A stretch of 64,000 nucleotides of DNA, taken from NCBI GenBank assembly GCA_965215615.1, contig OZ244068.1, positions 2,108,001-2,172,000 of the forward strand. Reading direction: 5' to 3'. Made by a program: the position numbers and the translations under genes. Shown in pieces: positions 8,929 to 15,944 of this stretch (position 1 is the stretch's first letter; each line of letters starts with the position of its first letter). Below the pieces are notes generated by a model. That model was given only the letters and a program-made list of their open reading frames with translations. It ran no database searches and had not been told where the DNA came from. Source of the stretch: CBDATA01 sp965215615. GTDB lineage: Bacteria; Acidobacteriota; Vicinamibacteria; Marinacidobacterales; Marinacidobacteraceae.

Positions 8929-8936
8929 AATATACT
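8929..8936. promoter_or_regulatory. Overlapping divergent -10 boxes (aguA minus, gatC plus)
   Basis: The eight bases AATATACT read as TATACT on the plus strand (8931-8936), 21 bases before gatC, and as TATATT on the minus strand (8929-8934), 6 bases before aguA. Both are good -10 matches and they share four positions, so one polymerase at a time could use the site. No -35 box is evident for either. Confidence 0.5.
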
Positions 8937-8957
8937 CCGCGCCGCCGGGGAACTTCG

Positions 8958-9233
8958 ATGCGGCGCATGGATCCGAAAGAGATGGAAATTCTGGCCGAGG
9001 TGCGGCTCGAACAGGAAGACGGAATCCATGCCGAGACGGGAACGGCCTGGCGGCATCTCGCCGCCTTCGCCGAGCAGGTCAGCGAATCGCCCCCGGAAAG
9101 CTCCCGCGTCCGGGAGACTGCACCCTGTCCGCTGCGTGCCGATCGCGAGGAGAAGAATCCACCGCCGATCCGGCTCCCGGACATCGCGCCCGAGCGCCAG
9201 AGCGGGCTGCTGCTCGTTCCCCGCGTCCTTTGA
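8958..9233 (+). CDS. gatC: Asp/Glu-tRNA amidotransferase subunit C (divergent)
   Basis: 91 residues. The C-terminal half has the GatC pattern: LRADREEKNPPPIRL, then APERQSGLLLVPRVL, equivalent to the family's ...APe..gffkVPkVl ending. The N-terminal helices (EMEILAEVRLEQEDG..., HLAAFAEQV) are divergent. GatC wraps around GatA and stabilises the amidotransferase that makes Gln-tRNA or Asn-tRNA from misacylated tRNAs. ATGs exist at 8958 and 8967; neither has a strong ribosome-binding site. Its TGA overlaps the TTG of gatA (TTGA), which strengthens the call. Confidence 0.8.
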   Translation: MRRMDPKEMEILAEVRLEQEDGIHAETGTAWRHLAAFAEQVSESPPESSRVRETAPCPLRADREEKNPPPIRLPDIAPERQSGLLLVPRVL

Positions 9234-10720
9234 GCCCCGGCGATCTTCCGGCCGCGGTGGCCGGCTCGTCACTCCGCAAGACCGGGGCGCTGCTGCGGGC
9301 CGGGAGCATCGGCCCGGTGGCGGCGGTCGAAAGCGCGCTTGGGCGCATCGAGCAGGTGGAGGGAGAGATCCGCGCCTTCCTCCACATCGATCCGGAAGGT
9401 GCCCGCGAGCGCGCCCGGAAACTGGAAGCCCTGTCACCCGGAAAGCGAGGAGCGCTCCACGGCATGCCGATCTCCGTCAAGGACAACATCGCGATCCGGG
9501 GGATGCCGCTCACCTGCGCTTCGGCGATTCTCGACGGGTTCGTCTCTCCTTTCGACGCGACCGTGACGGCCCGGCTCGAAGATGCCGGCGCCGTTCTGCT
9601 CGGCAAGACCAATCTCGACGAGTTCGCCATGGGCAGCAGCACTTCGAGCGGATACCGCGGCGCGACCCGAAACCCCTGGGATCCGGGCCGCGTTCCCGGC
9701 GGCTCCTCCGGAGGTGCCGCCGCTTCGGTGGCGGCGGGCATGGCAACAGTAGGAATCGGCACCGACACCGGCGGGTCGCTCCGCCATCCCGGAGCGCACT
9801 GCGGGCTCTACGCCATCCGCCCGACCTGGGGCCGCGTGTCGCGCTACGGGGTCACCGCCTACGCCTCCTCGCTGGATCAGGTAGGCGCGGTCGCGTGGAA
9901 CCTCGCCGACCTGGCCGCCGTCCTGTCCGTCATCGCAGGACCGGATCCCCGGGATGCCACTTCGAGCCCGACACCCGTGCCGGATTTGTCCGCGGCGGCG
10001 GCGAATCCGGTGCTTCCCGAACGAATCGCGATTCCCGCGCCGGCAAACCGTCCGAGCCTCGACCCGGATGGCGAGGAAGCCTACGAGCAATGTGTTTTCC
10101 GCCTCCGGAGCGCCGGAGTCCGGGTCGAAGAAGTGGATCTCCCCGACTGGCGACTGGCGATCGCCGCCTACTACGTTCTGGCCTGCGCCGAAGCGAGCTC
10201 CAACCTCGCTCGCTTCGACGGTGTCCGCTACGGAAGAAGGCAGGCGGATGGGGTCGAAGGGAGTCGCTCGGCGGGGTTCGGCCGTGAAGTACGCGAGCGC
10301 ATTCTCATCGGAACGGCTTGCCTTTCAAGCGGATATGAAGACGAGGTCTATCGCGCCGCGAGGCGGCACCGGGATGCCATCCGGAACGATCTGCTGAAAA
10401 CACTCGAGGGAACGGATGCCATCCTGCTTCCGGTCGCGGTGAGTCCGCCGCGGCGACACGCTGACCGCCCCGCTGCCGGGCAGGAATACGAAGAAGACCG
10501 GTGCAACATCTTCGCATCGCTCGCCGGGCTTCCCGCTCTCGCCCTTCCCGCCGACACCTGGCGCGGCCTCCCCTTCGGAGTGCAGATCGTCGGAGCTCCC
10601 TGGCGCGAAGACCGTCTCATCCGGTTTGCCGCCGCGTTCGGAGAGGCAGGCATCGGGGACCGAGAGCAAGCGCATCCCACCCCCGCGGCGCGAGTGGCCT
10701 CCGACCTTCCGGGCCGCTGA
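9230..10720 (+). CDS. gatA: Asp/Glu-tRNA amidotransferase subunit A
   Basis: Amidase-signature enzyme, 496 residues, that frees ammonia from glutamine for tRNA-dependent amidation. The Ser-cisSer-Lys triad is present: Lys in PISVKDNIAI, cis-Ser in PGGSSGGAAA, nucleophile Ser in GTDTGGSLR. GRVSRYGVTAYASSLDQVG identifies GatA rather than another amidase. One oddity: the usual RQPA after the nucleophile is RHPG. The start is taken as TTG at 9230 (TTGA with gatC); GTG at 9257 is an alternative. gatB is not in the window. The last 104 bases overlap thiL on the opposite strand. Confidence 0.9.
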   Translation: MSPGDLPAAVAGSSLRKTGALLRAGSIGPVAAVESALGRIEQVEGEIRAFLHIDPEGARERARKLEALSPGKRGALHGMPISVKDNIAIRGMPLTCASAILDGFVSPFDATVTARLEDAGAVLLGKTNLDEFAMGSSTSSGYRGATRNPWDPGRVPGGSSGGAAASVAAGMATVGIGTDTGGSLRHPGAHCGLYAIRPTWGRVSRYGVTAYASSLDQVGAVAWNLADLAAVLSVIAGPDPRDATSSPTPVPDLSAAAANPVLPERIAIPAPANRPSLDPDGEEAYEQCVFRLRSAGVRVEEVDLPDWRLAIAAYYVLACAEASSNLARFDGVRYGRRQADGVEGSRSAGFGREVRERILIGTACLSSGYEDEVYRAARRHRDAIRNDLLKTLEGTDAILLPVAVSPPRRHADRPAAGQEYEEDRCNIFASLAGLPALALPADTWRGLPFGVQIVGAPWREDRLIRFAAAFGEAGIGDREQAHPTPAARVASDLPGR

Positions 10721-11618
10721 GCAGCACGCCCTTTTCCCGTGCGGTCACGGTTCCGATCCGGTGCACCTCGATCCGGGCCGCGCCGGCGGCGGCTTCCACC
10801 GCCTCCGGGTCCGAAGAGGTGAACAGCAGTTCGTAGTCTTCGCCGCCTTCGAGAGCCGCTTCGAGACCGACCGCGTCCGGCTCCCCGGCAAGCGGCAGGT
10901 GCGCTGCCTCGATCTCCGCCCCGACTCCGCTGGCTTCCGCGAGGCGACTCAGGTCGAGCGCGAGCCCGTCCGAAAGATCCATCGCGGCACTTGCGGCACG
11001 CCGGGCCGAAAGCTCCTGACCGAGGCGAAGGCGTGGCGCGGGATCCAGATGCCTCTCGACGAGGCGCTGTTCCTCCGGTCCCAACGGGGAGCGTTTCTCG
11101 CGGAGCAGGCGGAGCCCGAGCGCGGAACCTCCGAGAGGGCCGCTCACGTGGATCGAATCGCCAGGCCGGGCACCGGTGCGGGTCAACGGCTCGCTTCGGG
11201 GCGAGAGCGCACCGAGAACCGTTACATGAACCGCAAGCCGTGCGCCGCCACAGAGGTTCCCTCCCGCAACCCGGGCACCCAGTTCAGCGGCACGCTCCGC
11301 CGCCGCTTCGAAAAGCAGCCGGGCGGCTTCCTGCTCGCCCGCGGGCGCGACCTGGGAAAAAAGAACCGCCAACGGCGCGCCTCCCATCGCAGCGATATCG
11401 CTCACTGCCGCCGCGACCGCGCGCCGTCCCACGCTCCGGATCGGGTGAAGCAGACGGTCGAAGTGGATTCCTTCCTCCGCGGCATCGGTGGTGAGAAGTC
11501 CGAGTGCGCCCTCGGGAAGAGAGAATCCGGCCGCATCGTCTCCGGGGCCCGGAAAACCCCGATCTCCTTGCGGAAGTTCGCCGAGGATCCGCTGGAGAAA
11601 CCGATCTTCCCGCGTCAC
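10617..11618 (-). CDS. thiL: Thiamine-monophosphate kinase
   Basis: Phosphorylates thiamine monophosphate to the active diphosphate. 333 residues from a GTG at 11618, just ahead of the family start TREDRFLQRIL. Motifs: GPGDDAAGF, TTDAAEEGIHFDRL, VSDIAAMGGAP, AGGNLCGG, MDLSDGLALDL and GGEDYELLFT, which line the ATP and Mg sites of the PurM-like fold. The family normally ends near the GWD motif; here about 18 further residues run into the end of gatA on the other strand (104-bp overlap). It lies 37 bp after zapA at the end of the translation-gene cluster. Confidence 0.92.
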   Translation of the reverse strand: MTREDRFLQRILGELPQGDRGFPGPGDDAAGFSLPEGALGLLTTDAAEEGIHFDRLLHPIRSVGRRAVAAAVSDIAAMGGAPLAVLFSQVAPAGEQEAARLLFEAAAERAAELGARVAGGNLCGGARLAVHVTVLGALSPRSEPLTRTGARPGDSIHVSGPLGGSALGLRLLREKRSPLGPEEQRLVERHLDPAPRLRLGQELSARRAASAAMDLSDGLALDLSRLAEASGVGAEIEAAHLPLAGEPDAVGLEAALEGGEDYELLFTSSDPEAVEAAAGAARIEVHRIGTVTAREKGVLLSGPEGRRPLAPRGWDALALGPRCLPLRTRRQTG

Positions 11619-11655
11619 GCGAATCCGGATCGGGCAGAAATCGGGAGAGGCAGGA

Positions 11656-11958
11656 TCAGCCCGATTCCTCCTCCTGCTTCTCTCCCGCTCCCTTCCACCT
11701 CGCTTCGATCTCCCGGGCCCGCCCACGAACCGCGTCCACCGCATCGGTCACGGCTTCCCGCTCCCGCAGCAACTCGTCTCCCACGTTGAGCGCCGCCAGA
11801 ATCGCGGCGCGCTCGGCGGAAATTCCGGGAGCGGCCTTGCGTATGTCGCGGATGCGGGCGTTCACGAACTCGGCGACCCGGAACAGGTCCGCACCGTCAT
11901 CGCTCGCATGGATGCGGTAGCTCTTCCCCGCAACCTTGATTTCGACCGGATCCCTCAT
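11656..11958 (-). CDS. zapA: Cell division protein ZapA
   Basis: Small (100 residues) FtsZ-ring stabiliser. The N-terminal domain has VEIKVAGKSYRIHASDD and FVNARIRDIRKAAPGIS, then AAILAALNVGDELL, and a C-terminal coiled coil (EREAVTDAVDAVRGRAREIEARW). This is the standard ZapA layout. The ATG overlaps the stop of the upstream coiled-coil gene (ATGA), so the two are co-translated. It probably acts at mid-cell in the cytoplasm, bundling FtsZ filaments. Confidence 0.9.
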   Translation of the reverse strand: MRDPVEIKVAGKSYRIHASDDGADLFRVAEFVNARIRDIRKAAPGISAERAAILAALNVGDELLREREAVTDAVDAVRGRAREIEARWKGAGEKQEEESG

Positions 11959-12446
11959 GGCTTGCTCTCCCGTGCCCCGGAGGCTTTCCTGACCGTCTTC
12001 CCTTCCTCTGCGAGGTCGAGGAGAGTCTTTCGGATTTCCTCGCGCTCCCGGCGCAGCAGGCGGACCGCTTCCTCGGCACGATCCGCTCTCGCCTTCCCGT
12101 CCGCTGCCCCGTTTTCGCTTCGCAACTGTTCGATCTCCGAGTTCGCCCGGGCAAGCTCCTTCCTGCTCGCCTTCACTTCTCCGCGAAGTTTTGCCGCCTC
12201 CTGGGCTTCTGACTCCGCTCTCTCGAGCTTTTCCCGCAGTTCTTCCGCCTTGGCGACTGCCTTGGTGACTTCCGATTGCGCCTGCTCGAGTTGCTCCTCG
12301 AGCATCTGTCTTTCCTTTTCGGTCTGATCAGGCTCCCGAGTCCGCAGCTCAGCGGCCTCCCGGCGCTCTTCCGCGAGACGCTCCAGCCGGCCGAGGTCGT
12401 CCCGGAGGCCGAGCACCAGCTCGGAGGGACGCACCCCGGACCTCAA
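11955..12446 (-). CDS. Coiled-coil protein, possible ZapB-like partner of ZapA
   Basis: 163 residues, nearly all Glu/Lys/Arg/Ala/Leu heptads from about residue 20 to 150, so one long coiled coil with no signal peptide or membrane segment. No named family is recognised. Its position between rplT and zapA, with ATGA coupling to zapA, and the fact that other zapA genes sit next to short coiled-coil genes, suggest a division-ring role; this is inference. The start is TTG at 12446 (TTGA overlap with the rplT stop) or GTG four codons later. Confidence 0.75.
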   Translation of the reverse strand: MRSGVRPSELVLGLRDDLGRLERLAEERREAAELRTREPDQTEKERQMLEEQLEQAQSEVTKAVAKAEELREKLERAESEAQEAAKLRGEVKASRKELARANSEIEQLRSENGAADGKARADRAEEAVRLLRREREEIRKTLLDLAEEGKTVRKASGARESKP

Positions 12447-12817
12447 CTTTCCTTCGGTCGGTCGTCGAGCGCCTGCCGGGAGGTCGCCACCAGTTGATCG
12501 AAGGCGGCGGGATCATGGACTGCCAGCTCGGCGAGTTGCTTGCGGTTCAACTGAACCCCGGCGAGCGAAAGCCCGTGCGCGAACTGGCCGTAGGGCAACC
12601 CGCGCTCACGAACCGCGGCGCTGATTCGCGTGATCCAGATCCGGCGGAAATCCCTCTTCCGGTTCCGGCGATCCCGGTAGGCGTAGGAAAGCGCGCGATC
12701 CACCGCCTGCTTCGCATGGCGATAGAGCTTCCCCCGCATCCCCCGGTAACCGCGAGTCAGCTTCAACACCCGCCGCCGCCGGTCGCGCCGATGGGTTCCT
12801 CTTTTTACTCGGGACAT
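12443..12817 (-). CDS. rplT: 50S ribosomal protein L20
   Basis: 124 residues, highly basic. RVKRGTHRRDRRRRVLKLTRGYRGMRGKLYRHA at the N-terminus (shown by its parts MSRVKRGTHRRDRRRR and GYRGMRGKLYRHAKQA) and RIWITRISAAVRERGLPYG are unmistakable. L20 is needed early in 50S assembly and in many bacteria represses its own operon. GGAG lies 8 bases before the ATG. It is 24 bp after rpmI in the usual infC-rpmI-rplT order. The C-terminus is a few residues longer than in E. coli. Confidence 0.97.
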   Translation of the reverse strand: MSRVKRGTHRRDRRRRVLKLTRGYRGMRGKLYRHAKQAVDRALSYAYRDRRNRKRDFRRIWITRISAAVRERGLPYGQFAHGLSLAGVQLNRKQLAELAVHDPAAFDQLVATSRQALDDRPKES

Positions 12818-12841
12818 GATTTTTTCTCCGCGTCGCGCTGA

Positions 12842-13036
12842 TCAGGCGATCAGGCGGGCGATCCTCTTCGCATCGCCAGCAGCGACCCAACTACCGCTGC
12901 GCAGTCGCCGGCGACGACGAGGCGACTTCTTGGTCAGGATGTGGTTGTGGTAGGCACGGCGACGGCGGATCCGCCCGCTGGCGGTCGTCCGGAACCGCTT
13001 GGCTGCGCCCCGGTGGGTCTTCATCTTGTTTTTCAT
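12842..13036 (-). CDS. rpmI: 50S ribosomal protein L35
   Basis: 64 residues. KMKTHRGAAKRFRTTASG and the basic tail with HILTKKSPRRRRRLR match L35. AAGGA lies 8 bases before the ATG at 13036. The frame stays open upstream, but the conserved start Met-Lys-x-Lys-Met-Lys-Thr fixes the N-terminus. It sits between infC (37-bp gap) and rplT (24-bp gap). Confidence 0.96.
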   Translation of the reverse strand: MKNKMKTHRGAAKRFRTTASGRIRRRRAYHNHILTKKSPRRRRRLRSGSWVAAGDAKRIARLIA

Positions 13037-13073
13037 CTGAATTTCCTTCTGGCTTGTTTTCTGATTCTTCCCG

Positions 13074-13739
13074 CTACTCGACCGGTGGAGCGACGGGAGC
13101 CGCCTCCGGTTCCGGAGCGGGCACCGCCACCGGATTTGCGGCCGGCCGGGGCGGCTTGCGAACCCGCGGTGCAGGCGGCACCGGTCGCGAGCTGCGACCA
13201 CGCTCCGCGCGACGCTCTTCGGCAAGGCGACGACTGGGAGCGAGAATCATGCTCATCTGGTTTCCGACGATGCTGGAGCGGGACTCTACCGTAGCCATGT
13301 CTCGCAGGGATTCGGCGACCGAGTCGAGGATCTGGTCCCCGATTTCACGGCGACTGCGCTCGCGGGCCCGCTTGAACCAGATCGTGGCCTTGACCTTGTG
13401 TCCCTCGCGAAGAAAGCGCTGGATGTTTCGCATCTTCGTCTCTCGGTCATGTTTGTCGATGATGATGCGGAACTTGACTTCCTTGACCTGATTCTGCCGA
13501 TGGTGCCTCCTGGCTTCCTGGGATCGCTTGCTCTGCTGATAGACGAACTTGCCGTAGTCCATGATCCGGCAGACCGGCGGAACCTGATTGGGCCGAATCT
13601 CGACGAGGTCCGATCCACGGTCACGGGCGATCCTCCGGGCCTCGAGAATCGAGTATTCGCCGAGCCGGACTCCCGTCTCGTCGATCAGCAAGACCACCGG
13701 AGCGCGTATGCGTTCGTTGACCCGGAGCGAATTATCGAT
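13074..13739 (-). CDS. infC: Translation initiation factor IF-3 (ATC start, C-terminal extension)
   Basis: Binds the 30S subunit and checks start-codon pairing. From the ATC at 13739 the protein is 221 residues: LRVNERIRAPVVLLIDETG, then VCRIMDYGKFVYQ and VKEVKFRIIIDKHDRETK, closing with GNQMSMILAPS. About 50 extra residues follow, rich in Pro, Ala and Arg (unlike the short E. coli form). ATC is the only start with both the conserved N-terminus and a good ribosome-binding site (AGGAGG, 6 bases away); the first GTG would cut off 14 conserved residues. Rare start codons in infC are known to let IF-3 limit its own synthesis. Confidence 0.95.
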   Translation of the reverse strand: MDNSLRVNERIRAPVVLLIDETGVRLGEYSILEARRIARDRGSDLVEIRPNQVPPVCRIMDYGKFVYQQSKRSQEARRHHRQNQVKEVKFRIIIDKHDRETKMRNIQRFLREGHKVKATIWFKRARERSRREIGDQILDSVAESLRDMATVESRSSIVGNQMSMILAPSRRLAEERRAERGRSSRPVPPAPRVRKPPRPAANPVAVPAPEPEAAPVAPPVE

Positions 13740-13751
13740 GCCTCACCTCCT
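13737..13751 (-). promoter_or_regulatory. infC ribosome-binding site with non-canonical ATC start
   Basis: Minus strand: AGGAGG (13751-13746), six bases, then ATC at 13739-13737. The Shine-Dalgarno is perfect and well spaced. IF-3 rejects AUC/AUU starts, so this site should be repressed when IF-3 is abundant, as known for E. coli infC (AUU). No in-frame ATG, GTG or TTG lies in this spacing. Confidence 0.75.
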
Positions 13752-13817
13752 CGGTGATGGTTGTGGGGGGCGGATTATGGCCGCTTGCACGCCAATGCGC
13801 CAACACCGGGGGGATCG

Positions 13818-15719
13818 CTACGGACTCGTTGCCCGCGAGCTCACCAGTTCCCGCAGCTCGGCCCCGAAGGCATCCGGGCTCAAAACCCGCTGTCCGGAGA
13901 CACCACGAGTTCGCACCGAGAGGTTCCCGGTTTCCTGCTCGCGATCTCCGACCACGACCATGAAGGGAACCCGGCGGAGTTCGGCCTGGCGGATCTTGTA
14001 GCCGACCTTCTCCCGCCGGTCATCGAGATCGACACGGAAGCCGTGGGCCCGGAGACCATCCGCAACTCCGGCGGCGTATTCCTCGTGCGCTTCGCTGATC
14101 GGCATGACCGAAACCTGGGTGGGCGCGATCCAGACCGGGAACGCTCCCGCGGTGTGCTCGGCGAGAAGAGCAAAGAAACGCTCCACCGAACCGAGGATGG
14201 CCCGATGGATCACTACCGGACGCTCCCGCGCGCCGGCATCGTTCGCGTAGTAGAGGTCGAACGCCTCCGCCTGCGAAAAGTCCACCTGGATGGTGGCGCA
14301 CTGGTGGCTGCGGCCAAGCGCGTCCCGCACGTGGAAGTCGATCTTGGGGCCGTAGAACGCGCCATCCCCTTCATTGAGCGCCCACCTGACACCGGACCGG
14401 TCGAGCGCCTCGCGAAGCGCTTCCTCGGCGGCCTCCCAGGTCGCGTCGGTCCCGGTGGACTTCTCCGGGCGAGTGGAAAGCTCCACCGAAAGCTCTCCGA
14501 AGCCGAATTCCCCATAGACCTCGGCCACGAGCCCCATCAGATCCAGGATCTCGTCCTCGAGCTGATCGAGCGCACAGTAGATGTGCGCGTCGTCCTGGGT
14601 GAAGGCCCGCACCCGGGTCAGCCCCGAGAGCACCCCGGAAGGTTCGTAACGGTGGCAATGGCCGAATTCGGACAACCGGAGCGGCAGATCCCGAAAAGAG
14701 CGGATGGCCGAGCGATAGACGAGAGCCGCGCCCGGGCAGTTCATGGGCTTGATGCCGCTGCGACGCTCTTCCGACTCGATGAAGAACATGTTCTCGCGGT
14801 AGTGGTCCAGGTGTCCGCTTCGGACCCAGACCTGCTCGTCCAGGATGAGGGGAGTCCGGATCTCCTGGTATCCCCGGGCATCGAGCTTCTCGCGCACCGA
14901 ATCGAGCAGCAGGTTCACGATGCGCATCCCGGCGGGCAGCCAGAAGACCTGCCCCGGAGCCTCGGGGAGGATCAGGAACAGTCGCTGATCCTTGCCGATC
15001 CGCCGGTGGTCACGCCGTTTCGCCTCTTCGATCCGGGCGAGGTGCGCCGCGAGCTCCTTGCGGTCGGGAAAACTGGTCGCATAGATCCGCTGCATCGGAA
15101 TCCCCGCGCTGTCACCCTTCCAGTACGCGTTCGAGCTGGACATGACCTTGAGCGCGCGAATCACGCCGGTGTGGGGGACGTGGGGGCCTTCGCAGAAATC
15201 GAAGAAATCACCGACCCGGTAACAGGAGACCTCATCGCCACCCTTCTCGCGGATGAGTTCCACCTTGAACGGCTCGTTCTGCTCCTCGAAGATCCGGATC
15301 GCCTCGTCCTTCGGGAGAACCTCACGCTCGAAGGGTTGGCGCTGTTTCACCAATTCGCGCATCCGCTTCTCGATACGCCCGAGATCCTCCGGCGAAAAGG
15401 GCTCGTCCACCCGGAAGTCGTAGTAGAAGCCTCCTTCGATCGGCGGCCCGATTCCGTACTGGGCATCCGGAAAGAGATCCTTCACCGCGGCGGCCAGCAG
15501 GTGTGCCGAGCTGTGCCGGAACACGTGCAGGCCATCTTCGTCGCCCGGGTTCAGGAAGCGGACTGCACCGTCGGAACCCGGACGGGTCGAAAGATCCACC
15601 TCGCGCCCGTCGAGAATGGCCGCGATCGCTCCCTTCGGTGCCACCGAGGCAAGCGGTGCGCCCCTTTCGATTTCGAAGGTCCGGCCTTCGGCGGCGGTCA
15701 GGCGAATGAGGGGATCCAT
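13818..15719 (-). CDS. thrS: Threonyl-tRNA synthetase
   Basis: 633 residues, complete. Domains in order: TGS (about 1-60), editing domain with HSSAHLLAAA and CEGPHVPH zinc/His residues, class II catalytic core (RTPLILDEQVWVRSGH, IKPMNCPG with the zinc Cys, FGHCHRYEPSG, RAFTQDDAHIY), and the anticodon-binding domain (VSVMPISEAHEEYA..., RREKVGYKIRQAE). It charges tRNA-Thr and clears Ser-tRNA-Thr. The ATG is only 26 bases after the 3' end of tRNA-Val and has no Shine-Dalgarno. It heads thrS-infC-rpmI-rplT; pheS/pheT, which often follow, are absent. Confidence 0.97.
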   Translation of the reverse strand: MDPLIRLTAAEGRTFEIERGAPLASVAPKGAIAAILDGREVDLSTRPGSDGAVRFLNPGDEDGLHVFRHSSAHLLAAAVKDLFPDAQYGIGPPIEGGFYYDFRVDEPFSPEDLGRIEKRMRELVKQRQPFEREVLPKDEAIRIFEEQNEPFKVELIREKGGDEVSCYRVGDFFDFCEGPHVPHTGVIRALKVMSSSNAYWKGDSAGIPMQRIYATSFPDRKELAAHLARIEEAKRRDHRRIGKDQRLFLILPEAPGQVFWLPAGMRIVNLLLDSVREKLDARGYQEIRTPLILDEQVWVRSGHLDHYRENMFFIESEERRSGIKPMNCPGAALVYRSAIRSFRDLPLRLSEFGHCHRYEPSGVLSGLTRVRAFTQDDAHIYCALDQLEDEILDLMGLVAEVYGEFGFGELSVELSTRPEKSTGTDATWEAAEEALREALDRSGVRWALNEGDGAFYGPKIDFHVRDALGRSHQCATIQVDFSQAEAFDLYYANDAGARERPVVIHRAILGSVERFFALLAEHTAGAFPVWIAPTQVSVMPISEAHEEYAAGVADGLRAHGFRVDLDDRREKVGYKIRQAELRRVPFMVVVGDREQETGNLSVRTRGVSGQRVLSPDAFGAELRELVSSRATSP

Positions 15720-15745
15720 AACTAGGGGAGGAGACCGGGTGGCGG

Positions 15746-15820
15746 TGGTAGGCGCGGGCGGATTTGAACCGCCGACTTCTACCGCGTCAAGGTAGCGCTC
15801 TCCCCCTGAGCTACGCGCCT
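15746..15820 (-). tRNA. tRNA-Val (anticodon GAC)
   Basis: 75 nt including an encoded CCA. The acceptor stem pairs AGGCGCG (15820-15814) with CGCGCCT (15756-15750), seven pairs, followed by A-CCA. The D arm has TAGCTCAGGGGGAGAGC. The anticodon stem CTACC/GGTAG encloses loop TTGACGC, giving GAC. The T arm is GGCGG-TTCAAAT-CCGCC. It reads GUC/GUU valine codons. It is just upstream of thrS and probably on the same transcript. Confidence 0.96.
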
Positions 15821-15836
15821 TCCGGTCCGGGAAGAA

Positions 15837-15842
15837 AGTCTA
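15837..15842 (-). promoter_or_regulatory. Candidate -10 element for tRNA-Val/thrS operon
   Basis: TAGACT on the minus strand, 16 bases before the 5' end of tRNA-Val, so a start about 7 bases later would leave a short leader for RNase P. The T-A-n-A-n-T form fits sigma-70. No clear -35 is seen 16-18 bases upstream. Confidence 0.4.
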
Positions 15843-15944
15843 GCAACTGCGACGGACGAGGCTTCCGAAGTTTCGATTTCCACATTTTCCACCCAAATTC
15901 GGCTCCGACGCACGAAAAGGGCGCTGCCTGCGTCTTTTTCCTGC

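Noticed and set aside
7636..10287. 883-codon plus-strand frame across aguA and gatCA
   Set aside because: Overlaps three well-supported genes and has only low-complexity basic sequence.
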